This document shows, piece after piece, positions 53,834 to 60,557 of a stretch of 60,557 nt of DNA. Origin of the DNA: Deinococcus cellulosilyticus NBRC 106333 = KACC 11606. GTDB lineage: Bacteria > Deinococcota > Deinococci > Deinococcales > Deinococcaceae. The stretch spans positions 1-60,557 of the forward strand of contig NZ_BJXB01000031.1 in NCBI RefSeq assembly GCF_007990775.1, in the 5' to 3' direction. The notes under the pieces are model-generated. The model did no database searches. It was not told where the DNA came from and saw only the letters and a program-made list of their open reading frames with translations. Position numbers and translations under genes: made by a program. Each line of letters starts with the position of its first letter. Within the stretch, counting starts at the first letter, position 1.

Positions 53834-53968
53834 TTCGGGGTCCTTCCTGGGTGCTGCAGGGCACACCTGATGGCTCAATTGTACTATATACAGATCTACT
53901 TGCCATTGTTTTGTTAATAGCATAATACCGTTGAAGGATTCTGGATTCCAGACGGACACTCAGGCAAC

Positions 53969-53996
53969 AAAAAAGCCCTCACCCGAAAGTGAGGGC
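53969..53996 (-). terminator. Terminator of the tandem-repeat lipoprotein gene
   Basis: Eight-base-pair stem GCCCTCAC / GTGAGGGC, loop CCGAAA, then six T on the minus strand. Confidence 0.9.
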
Positions 53997-54011
53997 ACAA
54001 GTGTCAACAGA

Positions 54012-56897
54012 TCAAAGAGGGGAAGAAGTGACGCCGCTCTCCCTCACGGTGTAAACCTTGGACCCCAGCTGATGGGAAACGGTGTACTGGAAAGACCCGC
54101 TGGTGACCGCTGCACCCGCGATCTTCAGGCCCGGATACTCGCAGTCATAGGTTCCGTATTTCTCATTGCGTGCCCGGTCTCCGTAGAACGTCTGAACCGT
54201 GGGGTAACCGCTGGTGGTGGGGTGCTCCAGTTTCCACAGTTCTGCAGCATTCTTCAGGTTCCACGCACAATTGCTGGACGGGTGATCATAATGCCAAGAC
54301 TGTGCAAACGGAGCAGGAGGGTATATTCCCGTTTGAGACAGGTTAAAAGTGGTCGCTCCCTGCACATGCTTCACAGTGTACTGGTAAGAGGTGTGGGCAG
54401 GAACAGCAGCACCACCCAGCACCAGAGTGGAATTCTGGCAGGCTCTTGCCTGATACATCCAGGATGTGTTGCCATCGGCATAAAAGTAAGAAACTGCTGG
54501 ATAACCCTCGTTGAAGCCGTAATCCACTTCCCAGGTCCTGATCGCCTGGTTAAGTCTCTGAACACAACTGTAGGCAATTTCATCTGGGGTGATGGCCCGT
54601 GGACGGGGACTGATTCCCTCTTCAGTCAAGGTATAGGTGGTGCTTCCAAGCCGATGTTTCACGGTGTAGGTGTAGGTTCCACTGGTCACGGCATTTCCGG
54701 TGATGGTCAGATCCGGGTTGTTGCATGGACCTGTGGAGAATCTTTCAGCCTTGATGCTGTCTCCATACAGCTCTGATGCTGCAGGATACCCGGGACCGCC
54801 CACATCGATAGACCAGATTGTAGCCCCCATTTGCAAAGCGGTGGCACAATTGGCTGCTTTGAAATTGAAAGAAAAGGGATTGGGCTCAATTCCGCTGGTG
54901 CTCGCAGTGTAGGTGGTGTTCCCCTGCACGTGCTTCACGGTGTACAGAAAGGACCCGCTGGGAACGGCGTCTCCGGTGATCACCAGGTTGCTGGTGTTGC
55001 ACACCCCGGTGGTGTACTCGGAGGCTTTCTGGCTGTCGCCATAAAGTGCAGAAGCGGCAGGATACCCGGGACCTCCAAAATCGATCTGCCAGATTTGTGT
55101 GGCCGTGATCAGCCGCTCTGCACAGGAAACAGCCAGACGGTTGGGTTCGGTGTAAATGGGGTTGGGTTCAACATCTGCCCAGTAACAGCGGGTGGCGTCG
55201 TTGGCCCGGGTGATGGAACTCTGGCAGTGGTTGCGTGCAGCAGGGGGGTTCACTTCCCGCACGTTGCTGTACACCAGATCCGGGGTCAGTTTTGCCTTGA
55301 AGTCTGCCAGGGGGTTGGCGGATGGGGAAGCCCCACTGGCAACGGTGCTGGCGGGGTAATCCACATTGACAAAGGTGCGGGTGGCATCAGACCAGCCATA
55401 CAGGGTGGTGGTTCCGCAGTTGAATTCCACGGCCGTCTCAGGGCGGCCCGAGATGCCAGGATCATTGGTCACCACACGGAATTTCTGGAAGAACACCCCC
55501 ACCACCGGGCGGCCTGTGAGGGGGTCCAGAGGGCAGTCTGCCGTGAGGGTCAGGGTGTGGGAACCTCCTGGAGGCACCACCTGTGAGAGGCCTCCATTGC
55601 TGACACTCAGGTCACTCATGCGGTCCCAGTCGTAGGTGAGAGGCTGTGACCCGGTGTTCTTCAACACCAGGGTGGCTGCGGTTTTGACTGGAGGCACCAG
55701 GGAGTCCCGACTGGTGATGGTGCGAACCTTCACCTGGTTGAGCACAGGACCAGAAAGTTTGGCGGTTTTCAGACTCGCCACACCCTGGGTTGCAGCAGGC
55801 ATGATGTGATCCACCATGGTCTGGCTGCGGTACACGCTTGCCGTCTTGCTGACGCAGTTCAGGGCATTGCTGCCTGAGGGCATGCCAATGCCCCAGTCTG
55901 CCATGCGCCTGACCTCCACAGGAAGCGATGGGTTGTTGTTTGCATCGACGGTCACTTTCCCGATCAACTGGTCCATCACCATCAGGTTCAGCAGGTGATC
56001 CTTGCGGCCATCCAGCCAGGTGTAGAATCCACTGCTGCCTGCTGCCAGCGTGGTTCCACTGGTGGCATCATAAGGCGCTGCATAATACAGTTCGTTACGG
56101 AAACGCACCCGATGGTCGACGTCTGGGGCATCTGTGAAGCCCCGCAGGGGCACACTCAGGTACACTGGGGTGCCACTGTCCGTCAGGGAAGTCACTTTCA
56201 CCACAAGGTCCTGGTAGGGCATGGCCACCTTGAACCATTTCTTTGGCAGGTTGCCCTGCCCCTGGTAGTTGGCCAGCACCATTTCATCGCGGTAGGTGAC
56301 ATTGCGCTTCAGATAGGCTTCCAGCTTGACGATTTCACCTGGACTGAACCGGCGGGTCGACAACGCCTTCATCGAGGCTCCAGCAACAATGGTGCCACTG
56401 GCCACTCCACCCGTGATGCTGCGGTAATTGTTTGATTCATTCTGCACCCGCAATTCCCAGGTTTTCAGGTCATTGCGGTAGACCAGCCCCTGAAAAGCCG
56501 TGGCATTGACATACACTGCTGTGGCAGCTCCGCCATCTTCAGGCATTCCCGAAAGGGTCAGGGTTGGACGGTAGAAGTAGCTGTAATACAGCGGGGCAGC
56601 CACCGTTTTGGAACCGGCACTGTTGGCCGAGTAAGGCTCGAGGTGAAGGTCTGTGCTCTGGGGCAGGGCAAGGGTAAAACTGTGATAGTTGTAGGGTGCA
56701 GCCCCGTCGTTGACGTAAAAGTTCTGGGACCATCCTGATCCCGTTGACGTGTATGCACTGCAGGAAGGAGGCACTCCCAGCTCTTCAAAATCAGGAGCGG
56801 GATCTGGACTGGTGGATGAAACAGGGGCCTGCAACATTCCACATGATGCGAGAAGAGCAACGGAAAGCAACCCAAGTGTTTTTTTCAGATGATACAT
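54012..56897 (-). CDS. Large secreted lipoprotein with four tandem pilin-like repeats
   Basis: A 961-residue lipoprotein: lipobox LLASC, SD GAGGT before ATG 56897. Residues 40-590 form a beta-rich region with fibronectin/DUF-like sandwich stretches and no named family. Residues about 600-955 hold four repeats of about 90 residues, each with two cysteines, the pattern W.xD...GYPA....YGD, and a strand YTVKH..G.TTY followed by a glycine-proline-rich linker. The form (helix start, GYP, paired cysteines, beta sheet) resembles the globular head of type IV pilins, in tandem; this is inference. Probable surface adhesin or matrix protein. Confidence 0.85.
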   Translation of the reverse strand: MYHLKKTLGLLSVALLASCGMLQAPVSSTSPDPAPDFEELGVPPSCSAYTSTGSGWSQNFYVNDGAAPYNYHSFTLALPQSTDLHLEPYSANSAGSKTVAAPLYYSYFYRPTLTLSGMPEDGGAATAVYVNATAFQGLVYRNDLKTWELRVQNESNNYRSITGGVASGTIVAGASMKALSTRRFSPGEIVKLEAYLKRNVTYRDEMVLANYQGQGNLPKKWFKVAMPYQDLVVKVTSLTDSGTPVYLSVPLRGFTDAPDVDHRVRFRNELYYAAPYDATSGTTLAAGSSGFYTWLDGRKDHLLNLMVMDQLIGKVTVDANNNPSLPVEVRRMADWGIGMPSGSNALNCVSKTASVYRSQTMVDHIMPAATQGVASLKTAKLSGPVLNQVKVRTITSRDSLVPPVKTAATLVLKNTGSQPLTYDWDRMSDLSVSNGGLSQVVPPGGSHTLTLTADCPLDPLTGRPVVGVFFQKFRVVTNDPGISGRPETAVEFNCGTTTLYGWSDATRTFVNVDYPASTVASGASPSANPLADFKAKLTPDLVYSNVREVNPPAARNHCQSSITRANDATRCYWADVEPNPIYTEPNRLAVSCAERLITATQIWQIDFGGPGYPAASALYGDSQKASEYTTGVCNTSNLVITGDAVPSGSFLYTVKHVQGNTTYTASTSGIEPNPFSFNFKAANCATALQMGATIWSIDVGGPGYPAASELYGDSIKAERFSTGPCNNPDLTITGNAVTSGTYTYTVKHRLGSTTYTLTEEGISPRPRAITPDEIAYSCVQRLNQAIRTWEVDYGFNEGYPAVSYFYADGNTSWMYQARACQNSTLVLGGAAVPAHTSYQYTVKHVQGATTFNLSQTGIYPPAPFAQSWHYDHPSSNCAWNLKNAAELWKLEHPTTSGYPTVQTFYGDRARNEKYGTYDCEYPGLKIAGAAVTSGSFQYTVSHQLGSKVYTVRESGVTSSPL

Positions 56898-57078
56898 TTG
56901 ATACCTCAAAGAACAATGGCATGGGACCAAGAAACTCCTGACAACAAAACCCTTACAATAAGAACCTCCATGTCAATTCTACCTGTTTTGCTTTTAAACA
57001 ACACCACAGCCCCTGCATCACACGCAGCCTGAGTGATGTCAGTCGTGAAAAACCACAGATGATCCTGCACCTGCAACT

Positions 57079-57118
57079 CAAAAAAGGGCCGAAGGATTTG
57101 CAGGGTCCTTCAGCCCTT
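57079..57118 (-). terminator. Terminator of the EAL gene
   Basis: Thirteen-base-pair stem AAGGGCCGAAGGA / TCCTTCAGCCCTT (one C-A on the plus strand, which becomes a U-G pair in minus-strand RNA), then six T on the minus strand, about 28 bases after the EAL stop. Confidence 0.85.
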
Positions 57119-57145
57119 AAAAACGCAAAATCAAAAACGCAGGGT

Positions 57146-58201
57146 TCAGGTGCCCGTAAAAAATGCCTGGGCCTGGACAGTGATGCTTTGCAATTGTGGA
57201 GCAGGTTTGCCCAGAAAATACCCCTGCACGTAATCCGCACCCAGTTCTGAGGCCAGTTGCAATTCCTGCAGGGTCTCAATGCCTTCTGCAATCACCTCGA
57301 CCCCCAGGTCATGGGCGTAGCGGATCAGTGCAGACACCAGTTGCACCCGTGGATCATCCGGGGTGATTTCCCGGATCAGGGTGCGGTCCAGTTTCACAAT
57401 GTCGGGCTTCAGAACCTCCAGATACGACAGGCTGGTGTACCCGCCACCCAGGTCATCCAGGGCCACTCTTGCCCCTTCTGCACGGTAACGGTCCAGAATG
57501 GATTTCAGCAGGGTGAGGTCCGGGAAGTGCTCAGACTCCACCACCTCGAAAACCAGACGCCCCAGGTCTGCGCCTGTGCGCTGGCACGCCTGAAAGGTGC
57601 TGTTTAAACAGACGGCAGGATCATACACCACGCTGGGCAGAAAATTGATGAACAGAGAGGCCGATTCGGGCAGGTGCGGATAGACCTGTTCAATGGCTGC
57701 AGTGCGTGCCCTGGCGTCGAAAGCCCGGATCTGCCCGTGGGCCAGTGCAGCTTCCAGAAGTGGACCCGCACCATAAAACGCCTCTGGCGGAGCACTGCGC
57801 ACCAGGGCTTCGTATCCGGCCAGTTCGCCTCCATTCAGACGGACAATGGGCTGGGCATGAAACAGCAGGTGCTCCATGGCACCCTGGAACCATCCGGTTT
57901 TCAGGCGGGTGATCCAGATGCCCAGACTGGCTGCCTCCCAGATGTTCATCTGGTCTCCATATTGTGGGGCCACCCGCAGGTCTCCCTGCTCGGTCAGGGT
58001 CAGGTTCTGGTGCAGGCCTTCCAGTTTCTGCAGGTCTGACACGCCCACCACCAGGTGCCCATTGGGGTTTTCAGCCGTCAGGGACAGGCGCTGAAACTGG
58101 CGCAGCAGGCTGTGCATCACATGCCTTGAAGGGGAATAGAACACCAGACGATCAGGTCGGGGTGTGGGCGTCACTTCGGTACACTGGCAGTCATTCAGCA
58201 T
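57146..58201 (-). CDS. EAL-domain c-di-GMP phosphodiesterase
   Basis: A 351-residue cytoplasmic protein with a PAS-less N-terminal region (1-105) and a full EAL domain (about 107-345). Catalytic motifs: AGYEALVR (EAL glutamate), VALDDLGGGYTSL (metal aspartates, usual DDFGTGYSS), DIVKLDR (Lys), AEGIETLQE (base Glu) and QGYFLGKP. It should hydrolyse c-di-GMP. The N-terminal part (SPSRHVMHSLLRQFQRL) has no known sensor name. Confidence 0.93.
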   Translation of the reverse strand: MLNDCQCTEVTPTPRPDRLVFYSPSRHVMHSLLRQFQRLSLTAENPNGHLVVGVSDLQKLEGLHQNLTLTEQGDLRVAPQYGDQMNIWEAASLGIWITRLKTGWFQGAMEHLLFHAQPIVRLNGGELAGYEALVRSAPPEAFYGAGPLLEAALAHGQIRAFDARARTAAIEQVYPHLPESASLFINFLPSVVYDPAVCLNSTFQACQRTGADLGRLVFEVVESEHFPDLTLLKSILDRYRAEGARVALDDLGGGYTSLSYLEVLKPDIVKLDRTLIREITPDDPRVQLVSALIRYAHDLGVEVIAEGIETLQELQLASELGADYVQGYFLGKPAPQLQSITVQAQAFFTGT

Positions 58202-58345
58202 GTTTGTGGCCTCAGGAACAGAGTGTATCCATTACAACCTGACAGAACCCTGCAATCCGTACCATTTGTGTCATTTGGGGCCTGAATCCCATGGACCTTC
58301 ATCTTTGAAATTCCCCTAGAGCATTCAGACACATTTCAGGTGAAC

Positions 58346-58367
58346 CTGTTAAGATTCTGTCATGAAC
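58346..58367 (+). promoter_or_regulatory. Pho-box-like repeats in the EAL-LysR gap
   Basis: CTGTTAAGATT followed directly by CTGTCATGAAC, two 11-base units; the second resembles the classical CTGTCAT unit of PhoB boxes. Plus-strand orientation, ahead of a possible small transcript ending at 58590. Confidence 0.4.
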
Positions 58368-58369
58368 GC

Positions 58370-58590
58370 TTGATGAGTCAGTTCAACGGTTCTTCATTTT
58401 CAAGGCAGCACCCCACTGAAGCACCACCCATCCACACCCATTGCAACCCATGTTTAACTGATCGGTTTCCCCCACCACCTCCCATTGGTCAAAGCACTCA
58501 CCCGGCACCCAGAGCTTTTTTCTGTGTCCCACTGGCAGTGTTGCATTGCAAACCCATATGGCACCCATCGTTTCCGGTGGGTGCTTTATT
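58370..58590 (+). ncRNA. Candidate small RNA or short transcript
   Basis: C-rich stretch with no convincing coding frame, ending in a 10-base-pair terminator stem (GCACCCATCG / CGGTGGGTGC, 58561-58584) with TTTATT on the plus strand only. No annotated plus-strand gene reaches this terminator, so a short transcript starting after the Pho-like box is suggested. Confidence 0.35.
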
Positions 58591-59491
58591 GATTTGCCTG
58601 ACTGGTCTGCTGCAACAACTCCAGGAAGGTTCTGGCCGCACGGGACAGCAACTCTGGTGCGGTGCCCACCACACGGAGGTCCCGGGTCAGTCCTGGAAGG
58701 GACAGGGGAAGCTGGACCAGATGCCCGGATTGCACCTCCCTTTGCACCGTCCACTCTGACAAAAAGGCTGCACCAAGGCCCTGCATGACCGCTTCCTTGA
58801 CGGCTTCCGTGCCAGCAAGTTCGAGCACATCTTTCACCTCGATGCCTGCTTGCAACAGTGCGGAACGGGCCGCCTCACGGGTTCCTGACCCCACCTCACG
58901 CCAGATCACCGGAAGGCCCTGCAGGTCTGCTTTCTGAACCTCAGGCTTTCTGGCAAGAGGGTGCTGGGCAGAGGCCACCAGCACCAGACGGTCCTGCTGG
59001 AACACAGAGGCGTGCAGGTCTGTGGGCAATTCCGGCAGGTGACCTTCCATCAGGGCGAGTTCACAGCCAGATCGCAACAGCAGGTCCAGCACCTGACGGG
59101 TGTTGCCCTGCGTCACCTGAAAGCGCACTTGCGGGTACATGGTGTGGTATCTGGACAGCACCACCGGAAGAATGGTTGCTGCAATGGTCAGGCTGGCCGC
59201 CACCTGCAGGGTACCGTATTCCAGTTGGCGCACCTCCTCCAGATAACGGGACACCCCATCCAGAGCACGCTGGACCTGGTGGGCATGGGGAAGCAGGTGT
59301 TCCCCTGCAGGGGTCAGGGAGACGCCGTAACGGTGTCTGCGAAACAGGGGCTCTCCCACCCGTTCCGTGAGCAGTTTCAACTGGCTGGACACCGCAGGCT
59401 GGGTGAGATTCAACTGGCTGGCTGCCAGGCTCAGGTTGCCGAGTTCAGCGACTTTTAAGAAGGTGATCAGCTGATCAGGGTTGAGGTTCAT
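58586..59491 (-). CDS. LysR-family regulator (CysB/CbbR-like)
   Basis: A 301-residue LysR protein: HTH with GNLSLAASQLNLTQPAVSSQL and effector domain. It is divergent from the SLAC1-type transporter, 80 bases apart, and likely controls it. TATATC lies just before the ATG. Effector unknown; sulphur or tellurite stress is possible from its neighbour. Confidence 0.92.
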   Translation of the reverse strand: MNLNPDQLITFLKVAELGNLSLAASQLNLTQPAVSSQLKLLTERVGEPLFRRHRYGVSLTPAGEHLLPHAHQVQRALDGVSRYLEEVRQLEYGTLQVAASLTIAATILPVVLSRYHTMYPQVRFQVTQGNTRQVLDLLLRSGCELALMEGHLPELPTDLHASVFQQDRLVLVASAQHPLARKPEVQKADLQGLPVIWREVGSGTREAARSALLQAGIEVKDVLELAGTEAVKEAVMQGLGAAFLSEWTVQREVQSGHLVQLPLSLPGLTRDLRVVGTAPELLSRAARTFLELLQQTSQANQ

Positions 59492-59499
59492 CCTCTAGA

Positions 59500-59524
59500 T
59501 ATACATTTTTTTGATAACTGTATA
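59500..59524. promoter_or_regulatory. LysR-type operator between divergent genes
   Basis: Inverted repeat TATACA-N13-TGTATA, the T-N11-A type, in the 80-base space between the LysR and transporter start codons and overlapping the LysR -10. Confidence 0.6.
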
Positions 59525-59536
59525 AAGATTTGCGAT

Positions 59537-59565
59537 TTGAGTTGATATCTGATTTCCCGTACCCT
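59537..59565 (+). promoter_or_regulatory. Leaderless promoter of the SLAC1-type gene
   Basis: TTGAGT, 17-base spacer, TACCCT, then six bases to ATG 59572. Matches the leaderless geometry seen in several other genes of this window. Confidence 0.6.
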
Positions 59566-59571
59566 GCTGGA

Positions 59572-60557
59572 ATGATTGCTCGCCTGCCCCACTTTCCACA
59601 TCTGATTTCTGCCCTGCAGCGATTCACTCCAGATGTTTTTGCGATCTGCATGGGAACCGGCATGCTGTCTTTGTTGCTTCCTCATCTTCCTGGTGGGCAG
59701 CAACTGGGCCAGGTGCTCTGGGTCTTCAATGGCCTGCTGTTTCTGGTTCTGACTGCCTTGTGGATGCTGCAAATGGTGCTGGAGCCTGCAAGCTTCCAGA
59801 ACATGCTCCGGCATCCCGTGCAGAGCCTCTTTGTGGGCACATACCCGATGGCCCTTGCCACCATCGTGAATGGACTGCTCACTTATGGATTTCAGATGTG
59901 GGGCATGGCAGCAATCCACTGGGCCACCGTGCTGTGGGGGGTGGATGTGGCCCTTTCCCTGCTGTCTGGACTTCTTCTTCCTTATCTGATGTTCAGCAGG
60001 CAGGAACAGCCCCTCTCCCAGATGACAGCCCTGTGGCTTGTCCCCATCGTTCCAGCAGAAGTGGCAGGGGTCAGTGCTGCCCAGTTGATTCCCCATGTGC
60101 ATGAGGCACTTGCAGGGGGCCTCTTCGTGGCTGGATACCTGCTGTGGGCCTGCTCTGTGCCTCTGGCCTTCATGGTCCTGACTGTGTTGCTGCTGCGCCT
60201 GACCCAGCACCACCTGCCTTCCCGGGAACGCACCATCAGCATGTTCCTGCCTGTGGGACCTCTGGCAACTGGAGCCCAGGGGCTGTTGCAAATGGGAGAA
60301 GTGGCCCCCGGCGTCCTGAAAAATCTGTCCCTGATCGAGTTTGCTCCGGTCTTTCAAGGCGTCGGGATGCTGGGAGGGATCACCCTGTGGGGAACGGCGT
60401 TATGGTGGTTGTTGCTGGCGGTCGCCCTCACCCTGAGAACCCTGAAGCAGGGTTTGCCCTTCAATCTGGGGTGGTGGGGACTGACGTTCCCACTTGGGGT
60501 TTTTGTTGCAACAGCGTTCTCTCTTGAGGAAGCCACACACCTGAAGGGTTTCTCTCT
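59572..60557 (+). CDS. SLAC1/TehA/C4-dicarboxylate-type membrane transporter (partial, 3' end missing)
   Basis: 328 complete codons before the window ends. The start MIARLPHFPHLI leads to an SLAC1 anion-channel/TehA-SsuI fold: RFTPDVFAICMGTGMLS in helix 1, repeated 10-helix pattern, LVPIVPAEVAGVSAAQLIP and PVGPLATGAQGL. Ten or so membrane segments. The family exports sulfite or handles tellurite and C4-dicarboxylates; which one is not clear. Confidence 0.88.
   Translation, partial: MIARLPHFPHLISALQRFTPDVFAICMGTGMLSLLLPHLPGGQQLGQVLWVFNGLLFLVLTALWMLQMVLEPASFQNMLRHPVQSLFVGTYPMALATIVNGLLTYGFQMWGMAAIHWATVLWGVDVALSLLSGLLLPYLMFSRQEQPLSQMTALWLVPIVPAEVAGVSAAQLIPHVHEALAGGLFVAGYLLWACSVPLAFMVLTVLLLRLTQHHLPSRERTISMFLPVGPLATGAQGLLQMGEVAPGVLKNLSLIEFAPVFQGVGMLGGITLWGTALWWLLLAVALTLRTLKQGLPFNLGWWGLTFPLGVFVATAFSLEEATHLKGFS

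Noticed and set aside
60144..60527. Plus-strand open frame of 127 codons inside the transporter
   Set aside because: It is an alternative frame of the membrane protein gene; the transporter frame carries the hydrophobic helices and the leaderless promoter.

Overview
The window looks like a chromosomal segment of a Deinococcus-type bacterium, probably one of the mid-GC lineages rather than the GC-rich D. radiodurans group. This rests on the mix of proteins: many secreted lipoproteins, multi-PAS/GAF signalling proteins, a KtrAB potassium system, an astacin-like protease, a DedA protein, and several genes whose -10 element lies about 6 bases before the ATG (leaderless mRNAs, common in Deinococcus). 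The assignment is an inference; there is no rRNA or tRNA gene here to test it. About 47 protein genes are supported, on both strands and mostly in short units.

Layout. 0.1-8 kb: LysR regulator, erythromycin-esterase-like protein, small unknown protein, PAS sensor kinase, large GH63-like glucosidase. 8-11 kb: small unknown protein, a secreted lipoprotein with propeller-like repeats, a membrane-anchored unknown. 11.3-17.4 kb: KtrB-KtrA, a secreted carboxypeptidase-regulatory-like protein, an ArsR-SRPBCC two-gene operon with tandem operator palindromes, a Na/Pi cotransporter and a degenerate receiver protein. 17.4-26.5 kb: a large secreted nuclease, a xylosidase (GH43) plus sugar-binding protein under a two-operator promoter, a polysaccharide deacetylase, a lipoprotein and a small peptide with a lasso-peptide-type leader motif. 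26.5-35 kb: astacin-like protease, several unknowns, T-box-controlled glyQS, and a nitronate monooxygenase behind a structured leader. 35-47.3 kb: a PAS/GAF-GGDEF protein, an AAA-ATPase/nuclease protein, a decayed AT-rich toxin-immunity cassette, a LysR/hydrolase/tautomerase/DUF4865 cluster, and a LacI-sensor-GGDEF fusion. 47.3-60.5 kb: subtilase, DedA, a TetR/VOC divergent pair, topA with a small CxxC protein, a lipoprotein with four tandem C-terminal repeats, an EAL protein, and a LysR/SLAC1-type transporter pair that runs off the end.

How the parts work together. A large share of the window is outward facing: nuclease, two proteases, xylosidase, glucosidase, deacetylase, binding protein and at least six lipoproteins suggest scavenging of polymers. 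Pho-box-like direct repeats (11-base period) occur near the receiver-Na/Pi operon, the nuclease, the lasso-like peptide and the astacin gene, so part of the window may be a phosphate-starvation set; this is inference. Three c-di-GMP proteins (two GGDEF, one EAL) are dispersed and not in one operon.

The most unusual items are: a shared unnamed N-terminal domain in two otherwise unrelated secreted lipoproteins; four tandem pilin-head-like repeats in another lipoprotein; an orphan lasso-type precursor with a very short core; a possible new structured RNA leader before the nitronate monooxygenase; and a CTG-started ArsR gene.
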